A stretch of 64,000 nt of DNA. It comes from Lutraria lutraria. Lineage: Eukaryota; Mollusca; Bivalvia; Venerida; Mactridae. Below the pieces are notes generated by a model that made no database searches, was not told where the DNA came from, and saw only the letters and a list, made by a program, of their open reading frames with translations. The position numbers were made by a program, and so were the translations under genes. Shown piece after piece: positions 10,639 to 22,600 of this stretch; positions within the stretch are counted from its first letter, which is position 1; each line of letters opens with the position of its first letter. The DNA is taken from assembly GCA_964023205.1 (NCBI GenBank), contig OZ026842.1, positions 34,549,501 through 34,613,500 on the forward strand, in the 5' to 3' direction.

Positions 10639-13600
10639 TCAAAAATGTGTTTGTATTGACACATCTTTATCACTGTCCGAAGGTTCATTTGTTCTCTTAG
10701 AATGGGAGCCATTTGATTTATTAGATATTGTCACTGCGCCAGTGATGTCCGATATATGCCTACTGGGATCACAGTTTCTAAATCGACTTATAATGACTTC
10801 AGATATAAAAGCAAGGCTTCCAATAAATATACCGACTACACATACGTAGAAGGCACTTTGTACATCTATGAGTGTTATTGGCTTAGCTTCAGCCGTCATT
10901 TGTCCAGCACAGAAACTAGCTTTAGGCCAGTTTTTCCGCTTCCAAATCTGGAAAAGTCCCATCTCGTGTAACGTCATTAGCCTGAAATTCGTTTGCATGG
11001 CTGTTATTTAGATATTGTTATATATATACATATAGATATCTTCATTTTCCTCAAATTTATACTTAAGATTATAACTTATACCTACAAGGTAATGATACAA
11101 GCACTTACTCATTAATATAACAATCATTGTTTGGTGTATGCAAGTATCTGATTCCCTACGAACACGCCATTTTCTGATTCATTATGTAGAATGAATTGTT
11201 CGGATCTCTTTTCGATTGTTTTTATGTTTCTAGCGGAGAGGCATTGTCTTGATGCTGTCCCCTTTAGTCTGGTAAGGTTAGAAGTTCTTATTGCTTGTGG
11301 GCTGTGTTTATGTTTTTGTAGAAGTCGCTCAGGCAGATTTGTTTTTTGTTTTTGTTTTGCCTTATCCTTCTCCCAACACAGTTTTGAGTACTAGTGTGTG
11401 TACCAACAGTTAATTCATGTGCTTTCTGTGGCAAAGTGAAATCGGTTTGGAGAATTCGTTTTACTTCCTATGAATGTTAATAAAGATCACAAGCGTTTAC
11501 TCTGCTATACTTAGATAAAAGTACTTTAGAACGAACAAAAATGCAAGGATGAATCAAATGAATGCTGGTCAATAAACAAGGCTTCTCCTTTATTATCAGC
11601 TATGCTGTTTTGATTTTATACATTCCTTTCAGATGATACTGACTAAAGCAAATAAAGGTTAAACGTTTTATATAATTTTATAAATATCTATGAGTAGTTA
11701 CGGTATGAAATCAAAGTAACCATGAGTACTGGCAGACTTACTCCTTAGAAAATGTCTGTACATGGGGCGAATTATTTGGAAACCCAATGGCGTACTTTAG
11801 AGGCATAAACTCGTCTTTTGTTTTCATCAAATCACATTCTTTGCCAATTTGTATTTCAATAGTTGTCTTGTCACCTGAAAGTAATTCATACATGTACTGT
11901 CACGTGATGTAAAACACCAATACACAGACCATATTTGGAGTACAGTATAATGGATTATATTTAATACTGTGGATCATAACATAAATGTTTTATACGAAGT
12001 ATGTTATCCACACTAAATAAAGTCATTATTATTATGTAACGTTTCTACATACTATATCAAGGCTGATTCCCCAACTTTTGCTCTCCATTTAGTATGGTCC
12101 TATGTGTTTGGTGGATTTAAGTCATGGTTGTATTTTGGAGAAGGTGAGATTTTCTAACCGGCCTTAAAATTAGAGTTGGTTTTCATGAGTAAGTAGTAAT
12201 GTTGGATTGTTCGTTCAGATAATTTGTTATATAATACATATTACATTCACATTGGGCAGGACTATTTCAATAAAATGCTCTGTAGCATCACTTGCTATTA
12301 TTGCCATAATTAGTATGATTTATACTAAGTCACTTCTAATAGAAAATTATCTAAACTGAAAATCTTTTAAAAGGGTTCAGCGATACAAACAGGGTCGTTA
12401 CAAAATGCCTTACCTATCCAAGCGTAGTCTCCTTGTTTAACCTTTTGTAAATGTACAGCAGTACTTGTATGGAAAACATCCGGATCCTTTTTCTTGAATT
12501 CTTGCATACCCTCATTTATTGCTTTGTACTCTGATCGTTTCGAAGACTAGATAAACATAATTCAAAAAATAATATCACAACAGGTGTTTTAAGAAACTTG
12601 TTTCATATACATTGTATATATCTCAGCTAACACATTTTGAACTTAGAAAGCATGCTACCCTTTGTTTACAAATAAAAAATCATCATATTGGCGGATTTGG
12701 AATTTTAGTCAGCAGTAAGAAGTAAATGACTAAACAGATACAACCACACTTGGCTTCAACTGACCAATCATCGCACAGAAAAAATGTTGCGTATATATCT
12801 CATAAAATAATTTACTGCAGCTCTATTTTGAGCCACGGCGGGAAAGTTCTCGTTCCAAGCAGGCGAGGGATAAAATACGAAAGACTGTTGGTGACATTTC
12901 AACTTCAAGATTTGAAAACATGAAATAATTCAATTGAAATCGAAGAAAAATCGTGAAATTTTGAAGAAAAATCGTGACATTTTGAAGAAAAATCGTGAAA
13001 TCATGAAATTCACGATTTCGTGATTACACAATAATCTTTTTAAAAAAATCACGATTTTATGATTTCACGATTTTTCTTCGATTTCAACTTCATTTTTTCA
13101 TGTTTTGAAATTGTGAAATCTTGGAGTTGAAAAGTCAGCACCGGTCTTTCGTAATAAAGCGATGCAAAGTTAGTTTGTTTAGGTAAGTTTATGACTGCCT
13201 CAACCGTGTTTATATTTTCGCAAATTCATTAAAAAAGTTTTGACTTTGGGTGATAACTGTAGGACTCGTTTGCGTATCTGCAAACCAACACTTCTTAAGG
13301 ATAATCCTGTTCATGATTTTTGAAGATAAACGTACAGCAAAGATATCAACCCAGGCGGTACCACCCATTGTTCCCCACTTGTATTCGCCTTTCTGTTCCA
13401 CCATTTCCTTCATATCTTCAAATGGTGGTCTTTCCTTATATACAGTTAGAAAAGCGATGAGATTTCCACAGTACGTGCCGACAATAATGATACAAAATAA
13501 CCACCAAAAGCTGACCAATGTGCGTCCAGACATTGAATCAGGAAGATGGACTCCACCTTTAAAACAAGACGAAATTGTTATTAAATATTAAATATTTTTG

Positions 13601-16600
13601 TTTATTTCGTGACTTTTGACGTCACGAATAGGTTGTGCAGGAAGCAGATATTTGCACGAAGCCAATGGGTTATCCACACTGTAAATTATAACACTACGTA
13701 TTTATTACGGACTATTTTAATTTGCATTGTTGTAAGGATTAAAAAATGTTTGTTTCTGGTTAGCAGCAATACCTTATTTTCCATGCGACCATTGACATGC
13801 AATCGGGCCCGACGAACGGAGTATCTCCTGTCTCACCTTTTCTATAATTTCCGCAAGCTATTATAATAAGCTTATTGATTACAAGAAAAAAAACATATAA
13901 CCAGAAACAAACGGTCGGTGGGCCTTATTTTTTGGAAAATTATTTTGAGTAAACATCCCTTTGAGTTCGGACCTCTTACCTTGACACAGAAGAGCTCCAT
14001 ACATGTACCAGAATGAACTATGCCACGTATGTATACCACCATTCAACAGTCTGTTTTGCGCATGTGTGGGTTCGTGATAGTATGGGTTGTATTTCTCCAT
14101 TACGAAACCCATAATCGTGACGCAAATAAAAGCAACTCCTAAATCATATACATATACTATTAAGCACATTTCAATGCATTTTTAGTAATTATCTCCCATA
14201 TACACCATCAATTTCAGAACAAGTCTGGGTAGTAATGAATCTAGCATTGTTGAAATTGTATCATCATCAAGTAAAACTGTTGGCGATGTAGAGAGAGAAA
14301 ATATTGAAAACTTGTTCGAAAATAAGTGGTCGTAAAACGAGATGATCCTCATTGAATTATTACTCTCTTCAGTCTCTTGCTAATTTAAGTTATTTTGGTA
14401 TACATGTAGTTGTTTCAATCATTGTTCCTTGGTGCCAACTAGCGATCTAATCCTCCGGTGATTCCATCAAGAAGTTTAATCCAGAAACCTCAAATCTCTA
14501 ATTTATCTGTACATGATTTTCCCCTCAAAACCTTTCGTGTTACACCTAAGGAATGTCTAGCGCCTAGTGTACACATTAATAATCTCATCGATTCAAACAT
14601 AGAATGTATTGAACTAAAAAAATAAAAGACTTACGTACCGATTGAACAAAGTACTTCCCATTTAAATGGATCCACTAATGTCCGCCATTTTGTTGCATTC
14701 ATGTTGGGCTTCTTCATAATGATAGTTGTATATTCGTAATAGAACGGATGGGTGAAATCCATAACTTCATTTCTTTGGGACTGAATTGAAATTGGTGCAA
14801 CCACCATATCCACTTCCTGAAAAAGACGTCGGCAAACAATGTAAATATACGAATATGCCATTTAACTACGTACTCAATACTAAGGCATTATTAAAAGAAG
14901 AAGTTATGATTGATAAACTTTGGATAATACTACATAACAAAGACTGTGCAACAAAAATAAAAATTATGAATAGAAAGCATTTATTTACAAGGAAGTTGGT
15001 ACAATTTTGTATTAAATTTCAAAGATTTTGTAAATGCAAATTAAAACATTTTCACCGGTATGTTTATTTTTTCCTTAACGTTTTGTATGAAAATATCAAG
15101 GCGCCTCCATGGACGAGTGATTATGGTACTAGTATCTACACTAGTAACAATGACTTCCTCACCGCAACGAGATCATGATCAAGTCCAATCCTATACCGAA
15201 TTTGAGATGAAGCTGTTCTGCTAACCTACGGAAGGCCGGAGTGCGTACGAGATCTTAATTGAATACTAGTAAATCGAAAAATGACACTGGTTGTTGGTGC
15301 GACGTTTACCTCCCAGAGAGGAGAACGTAACTGACATCAAATTACTCATGGAAACCGAACTTACAAAAACTTTCAATGCAATATGAAATGGAAACTAGTT
15401 TAATGATTGTATGGCGGATGTAGGAAAATGTAGTACATTGGTTCGCATAAAAATTAATGCGCGTCGAGCGATTGGTGTCTATGAAAAGCTGAGCTTTTGT
15501 TCAGATTCCCCCAAAAAATGAACAAAATGATGCTGCCATAAAGAAACGACCAATAAACACATCAAACACAAATGTATCATCACGCATTACCTCCCTTTGA
15601 AGCTGTCCAATCAAACCATTGTGTATCGTCTTGTTCTTTACTATCTTATAACTTCCCCACATCTGGTCTTCCGGCTCTGACAATATATACCTAAAATAGA
15701 AGATGAATCATCCAAGTATGTCTACATCACATAATCTTTCAGCTGAACGATATGGTCATGTTTCGATAATTATAATTTGTGTTAAGGGCCGACTCCGAAT
15801 AAAGGCAGTTCTGTGAATAATGGTCATTCTTTTAAAAACGTCATTGATTATGTAGAACAAAATGACCTCCGAATAAAGATCACCTGTCAATAAATACAAA
15901 ATTGTTTCATCTCCGAGGGCGGCCTTTGTTCACATGCTTGACTGTACCATAAAAATAATGTGCACTTCCCGATATTTCCTATTTGTTGTAAATTGAATAG
16001 TTTATGCATGATTTCAATACATGAAATGACACTAAATAGACAAAACTGATAACATATAATTGTAAATGATACTAAGAAATGTATTCGTATGAAGTTCAAC
16101 AATTCATTGAGCAAGGCTGTTCCTTTGGAATGATCCGAACATGCAAATTAATCAACTCACGTGAAGTTAAGCTTGTGCGCGAGTTCTTTTAACAAGTCTA
16201 AGCACATGCCGCCATACACAGTTGTTCCATTGACCTCTTCCTTCTTCACGAATGGACTATACTGTCAAGTATATAGAACACATGAAAATCAAAGTACTGA
16301 AAGTACTCAATGATAGGAAACTGAACTTACATAGACGTACACTGCAACATGAAACGAGAACTAGTTAACGACTGCATGGCGGATGAAGGTAAACGTAATA
16401 TACTTAGGTCCGCATAAAGTGACAGCTAAGGAACGCGGAAATATAGTTCAGTTTAAAAAAATACTAATAAAATGTGGAAATACAATTATTTACTGATCAC
16501 ACTGAACATTACCAAAAGCTATTTTGAAGTTAAATAGGACAATAGTATATTGCCGAATACAGTAAAACCCCTGATAACCGGACCTATATTCCGGACTTTG

Positions 16601-19600
16601 TCAGAAGTCTGGTTTTCCGGAATATTCCGATATATAGAAAACGGTTTGCAGGGTTTTATTGTAGAAGATTTTAAGTATCATTTTACCGGCAGTGTCGAAA
16701 CACGAAATTCAAATCCGTTGTAGCCATACTTTATGTTAGGAAAAATATCTGAGTTAATGATGGTATTTCCATTGATATCGATATAGCCAACTGAACTGAA
16801 TTGTCGTATTCTGATGTCTTCACTCTTTGTCCACAGCAATGTTTCGATATGGTAGCCCAAGCATTTTGGTGATCCGTTTGGTGTCCAGTTTGCAGCCTCC
16901 TGAAATGTATTCAAATTCGAAGAACTTATGTTCGAGCATACATTGAACGGAACATAAAAACAATGATTTGAACATGACACAAGCTGGAAATCAGAACAGA
17001 CCACTTAGACCAAGTACAGTATAACCTCTCCAAAGCGGCCCTCTCTTGAGGAACAACCTCTCATCTACAACATTATGATTTATTCCACTGCACGGGTTAA
17101 CTATAAATTCAACCTCTCTAGAACAACAACCTCTCAACAACAACATAATTTTGCTACTCTCAAAGGGTGTTGCTTTGGAGAGGTTGCACTGTATAAGAAT
17201 GTGCGTACTATGTACGAGCATTTAGAGCTGTATGAAATTGTCAGTATATTAAGTTTTCTAAACTGCATATTTCAGAAATTTTGTTTTGTTTTTAACACCA
17301 TCCCTTCTTGATCATATTCAAACTCAGTTATCTTAATGACGGTATTACAGTATACATGGGTTACCTATAGTATTCATTCTTTTTACAGAATAATTGATCT
17401 AACACAGCATCAAGTACCTGTTGCAGCCTATTGGTAACCTTCTGTTTGAAATCAGTGATATTTCCTAATATGCCCTCTTTTCTTATGTTCTCCAGGATGT
17501 CGTCTAATATATCACAAGAATCCTAAAAGGAAGATGAATGTGTCATAAGGATTACTTGTATTCTTGTAAGACAGAAAAGAAAAAGAATCTTTAAAAAAAA
17601 AACACATACAAAACACCTCAACTTTCCCAAAATACCCTTCTAAGAAATTCCCAAAATACATGTACAAGTACATCCAACTCATACAAAAATGAGGACAAAG
17701 CAAAATATAATTATGTCAGAAAAGTTTACTCTATTAGTCGAGTACTAGACAAAATTTTAATGATGAAAGATCGCAACAGTTTCTAGCAAGATTAACACGT
17801 CTTATAAGACTGCAAAATTTTGGGTAGCCGATTAGAACTAGATGTATACCTCAACGCACAACAATGTTACGACACAGGACTCTCATAAGCGTACTAAACA
17901 GATTATTCTAATGATTTAGTAATTGCTTTTTAAGTGGTAATACGTATGTATTACAAAAATGTACCTTAAAGAAAATGTCAAAGCTCACTGGACTACTTGA
18001 CATTTTTTTTGGTCAAGCGAAAACAATAAGAACATTTGTAATAATCTGCAAATACGAGGGTCGTATTAAAAATCTTTGAAGCGTATCATTGGATTTTCGA
18101 TAATATAGAAGACATTTTTGTATACCTTAGGGCTGGCACCGTTAATTTCTGGTATGGCTATGATTGCAACATTGTCTAGCTGACTTGCACACGCCTTCAA
18201 AGCATTCGAGACTCCTATTGTCTGTCCGTATACAACCACCAACCATCGTGAAAACATCTTAAGTAATGTGCCTGTTTTATTTTGATATTTACCCTCATCG
18301 AACATATTAGCCTGAAAAAAAAACCTTACATTGTACATGTAAATCATGATAAAATTGTTATACGACCCATTCGACAGCTATGGTCGTTTCAGAGCCGCAC
18401 CAGAGATAGAGTGATAAGATACCGAGAGACGGGACATTTATATCTCTACTCTTATTTCTAATTGTTTTCTCGGTTCTTTATTTGTGCCCATTGCAATGCA
18501 CCGATACATGTCCAACCCATTGCCAGTGATTTGATTTACAGTACTTGACTCGGTAGTTGGATTAGTGACACTGGGAAAGCGTCATGGCATATCGAAAGAC
18601 AAACCTAGATTCGAACGAATGACCGCCCGTATAGTAGTTTAGCGCGATACCACTAGAGCACCGATCATCCTCATTTTTTATAAAAAACAAGAAACATAGT
18701 AAATCTCCTTACCGTCCGAAATACTTTACGAGCACAATAAAAATCACACACAACAATGACATTGATATCTTGAGTTTTCTGAACCATTGAGAAATATATC
18801 TTTGCCAAGACCTCATGCAAATTGGTCAGGTGGTCCACATTGAACATTGAAAACATGACCCCTTTTGCAGAAAGCATGTCTACAAGTTCGGCTGTTTCCT
18901 TCTCTGCAAGTAAAGAAAATGTATAGTAATTCATATGTTTGTGTACCGAAGGCTATAAGCCTAACTGGTGTTCTTGGATTCTTCTAACCGCCCTACATGA
19001 GAAGTGATGAACAGTCTTCCGGAGGGCACCATTATTAAACGGTTTGTTGCAAAACTACAAGGGAATTTAACTGACTTGATTGCCTGACTTCACATTTACC
19101 ACATCGAAAATACAAATAAACAATAGAAAGATACAGAACAAGAAGGACCACGAAAACAAAGTTTAACATGTATATAACCAGTCGATTGTTCCAGCCCTAC
19201 ACAACTTATAACAAACCAGCATAATTAAACGCAGTCCAAGACCATAAAATAGTGTTCCCTGTGGAGGATGGGGTTAGAGAACAATAATTTCTAAATTAGT
19301 TTAACTTTATGTAGTTTTGGGGGCAGATCGTCGCACTAATCTCTGGGGGAATAAAATACCAGGTTATATACGTAATAATAATCGAATACAAAAACGACGA
19401 AGTTCAGTCAACAGCAAACATCAATAACAAGTTTGATTGCTCTCGTTCTTCCTAACTCATAACTGAAGATATCAAATAATTCGAAGCGTTTTTAAACGTA
19501 CGGTCAAATCTGTGATAGCGACCACCTCCAATATTGTGAGCTAAGGTCATCCTAGGGAAATATATTATGTGACCTTTATGCTCAATGTGTTTGACTGTAT

Positions 19601-22600
19601 ATCATAACTGTATGGATTACTAGTAAAATATAAAGATCGTTATTAATCAAAGGTTCTAGCTAACGGTATGAAATATTACGGAATGAAAAATGTTTAATGA
19701 TAAAACGCAACTATGTTTTATTTCATTGATAGTTAAATATCAAAAACATTTATCACGAAAATCTCTGACAAAGCTTCAATAAAGCTCACGGACAGATGTG
19801 ATTTTTGGTGAAAAGTGTCCATTAATAGAGTTGTTCAACTAGGGAGGAGTTAAATGTAAACATGTATATGTTCAAAAGTACAACCTCTCCAAAGCGACTC
19901 TCTCTCTTAAGCAACAATCTCCCGGCAACAACACCATGATTTTTCGGCGACACGATTTCAACAATAACAACAACATAATCTTATTATTCCAAAAGGGCGT
20001 TGCTTTAGAAAGTTTGCACTGTATATGCAAGCGTTTTACTTTTTTCCATTTGTTTGATATTTAAATGCGGTAGAGATGATTAATTATATTAGAATTGCAG
20101 TGAATGATTTATTGCAATTTTACTCAATTAACTATATTGTTTATGTCCCTAACATCAGAGTGTGTGTAATTGTGGAATGTCCGTAATGTAAGATTTTACT
20201 GTAAATCTATACATATATCAGAAAGAACAAAAACAACACAGTGTTCTACCTAGTGTTGTATACATACACAGACAAAGCCTAGTAACAGCTGTAACAAATG
20301 TGATTATATGATTAGCGCATATCAAGCAGACTCCATTGTGTAACATATTTTGTAATGAATATGATCGATGCCGAATTTTGATTCCACCAGTTATGAATGT
20401 CATCTGTTCGGAATTTTATCTGCTTAGAGTGTGGTATGTAACGAATGTGGCCCTTTTAAGTTTCTCATTGCGACCATTTTTTATAAACTACAGTAAATCC
20501 TCTATTATCCAAACTCGGATTATCCTAACACCTGGTTTTATCCGAAATGAATTTTCGGTCCCGATTTCCCCGTATATATTTCAGTGTTAAATAACCTCGG
20601 TTATCCGAAACGTGTTGTCCGAAACCATGGATTATCGGAAATGACATTTCGGTCCCGTTGATTTCGGATAATCGAGGTTTTTACTGCAATAACCACCACA
20701 TATTTGCACAGACTGTTGTTGTTGTTTGTTTTGTTTGTTAGAAAAATGTTCACGTAATCGAGGTTTTACCTTATTGTAAAATACATAATCCTCAAAGGAT
20801 TGTACAACCGATTATATTCTATCGACACTATGAAATACAAGCTGAATGACGTGTATGTATATTTCATGTAACGGAAATATAGTCCTTTTGATACAGACAG
20901 CGGATCAGTATCAAGTATAAAAAGAACTCATTATACAGAATGTTAGTAAATCTGTCTCTAGCGAATAAATAACTACTTTTTAATTAGTACGTATTTCTCC
21001 CTTAGAATTTGGTTATTTTGCGTTCGGATCAATAACAGAAAAATCCATATTAATTTGAAGTAAGTGACTGTGATCATTTCATTCTAACAGGTATACAAGT
21101 TTTTCACATCTGTTGATTATTGTTATAGATTTATTCACTTTATTTCGACCAGATCGTAAGCCTCGAGTCTTAATCAAAATGATAAAATGTTCATCGTTCG
21201 CAAAATTTGTTTAAAATAATGCTTACCCAAACGTTTAATCAGATATAGCCATTCAGCTAGATACAAACATTGAAAAATCTATGAAGAATCTATACAGGTA
21301 TACAATATATCGCCGGGAGCTGGGGGGGGGCATAGCCTCGCCAATAATACTTGGCTGTAATGAATTTTATTAAGGGTTATATCTAATACCCCATTGTGAG
21401 ACAAAATTTAAAATTAGTCCCCCTTAATTTTGGCTTTAAAATGAGTTAGCTCCCTCTAGTATGAAACTGCTCCATATGGGCCTGCAATGAAAATACTGGC
21501 TGTATTCAAAGATTTAAAGAAAGGCATTGATCTTGTAGTGTGATATAAATTTGGATTTTTTTGCATCTTACTTTACATTAGTAAAGAACCAGCAGACATT
21601 TGTCCTAAATAAAATCATGATTCTATACCTGTATCAGCCTTGTTCTCAGCATGTGACTTATAATTACTCCACATAACCTATCAGCAGTACATTGGACAGT
21701 CTATCGTGCTTTGTTATTTTAAAATAATTTGCTGGTAAATTTGGAAGCGGAACGATAGCTCAGTTTTCGATAGCCGTCACTCGCTCAGCGCACATGAATC
21801 TTGTGGACCAAAGTTCTACGTTCATGGAATTGTAAAGCTGGTTCCCATTTCATGGTACAGTGCAAGTCTATGTTACTTTAGTTTCCATGAGTACGTTCAC
21901 TACTTTGTTTGAAAATTGATTTCATTCAATATACAATTAACAAAATTATCAGATAATTAAACCATGCATGATGAAGTTTATCCCAATAACACGTTTGATA
22001 AAAAAAATCCAGGTTAAACAAAATTATTCATAAGGAAAGGTCCCAAAGCTCCAGACCTGTGATTAATCAAACTGTTTATAAAACTCACGTTTGGTTTAAA
22101 ATGTTCATGTCTTCGTTTTTCATTTTTGAAACAGATTGAGAAGTGCTATGTCGCGGGAGATTTATCTAAAGGCTGCTTTTATTGAATTGTGAATACCAAG
22201 CTTGGATGCGCATGCTTTCCACATTATACTGAATTATTTATCGAAACGATTTAATGTTAGATGTGTAAAATGAATTTAAGAGAATGCACTCGAAATGGCA
22301 ATGATTTCTGTCGGAGTACTCGACAAAATGGAAACCCATAGATTAAGCAGAAATACGTTAAATATCAGTTAGTTTTGATTAAGACTACTTACCTGTTGAT
22401 GATTCATAGAATATTACAACTAACTTCCAGCCCAACTCTTGAACTAATCTTGATAACACTTGTGGGCCAAGTAAGGTGACAATCATCGAATCACTGAAAC
22501 ACAAAGAAGAATCGAAGTACTGAAAGTACTCATGGTAATTGAACTTACGTAGACTTACAATGCAACATAGAACATGGACTAGTTTAACAATTGCATGACG

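Larger units (their letters stand above)
8130..11770. repeat. Segmental duplication unit B (C1q copy 3 plus functional receptor 3' end)
   Basis: Partner of unit A. It contains the broken C1q copy 3 and, on its right side, the real last exon (10639-10981), last intron and end of exon 16 of the glutamate receptor. The unit A/B junction near 8130 joins a receptor exon-16 relic to C1q 3' flank, which is the expected signature of tandem duplication. Boundaries are accurate only to some tens of bases. Confidence 0.72.
10639..16899 (-). other. Receptor exons 9-17: ligand-binding domain, pore, M1-M4
   Basis: S1 starts at GFEFRVSTLP. Ligand contacts by alignment to GluA2: Tyr443 (VYGGMCLDL, equal to Y450), Pro502 and Ser504 (APIS, equal to P478/T480), Arg509 (SQRNEVMDF, equal to R485) and Asp726 (GDKT, equal to E705) are kept, but the S654-T655 pair is Ala674-Trp675 (GGTAWVDIF). 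Cys738 and Cys793 match the conserved S2 disulfide. The pore reads SSFWYMYGALLCQGG, placing Cys605 at the Q/R/N site with the following Gln kept. M3 reads SFWWLFCIIIVGTYCGNLI and M4 LIDVQSAFYVCVVGIFIG. Residues from about 831 on are Ser/Lys/Asp-rich with no recognised C-terminal PDZ ligand. Confidence 0.85.
18904..22392. other. Receptor intron 5 (3.5 kb)
   Basis: Holds three TA-flanked MITEs (19499-19599, 19873-20023, 20489-20687) and a G8 run near 21324. No coding exon was needed or found between exons 6 and 5. Confidence 0.55.

Noticed and set aside
10490..10971. Plus-strand frames of 119 and 71 aa
   Set aside because: Antisense shadows of the receptor's last exon.
12942..13004. CRISPR-like array (21-bp direct repeats)
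   Set aside because: Repeats are contiguous without spacers and belong to a foldback element in a eukaryotic intron.
17341..17417. Extension of receptor exon 8 to a second donor at TATAG/GTAACC
   Set aside because: Leaves phase 2, but exon 9 begins in phase 0; the first donor fits.
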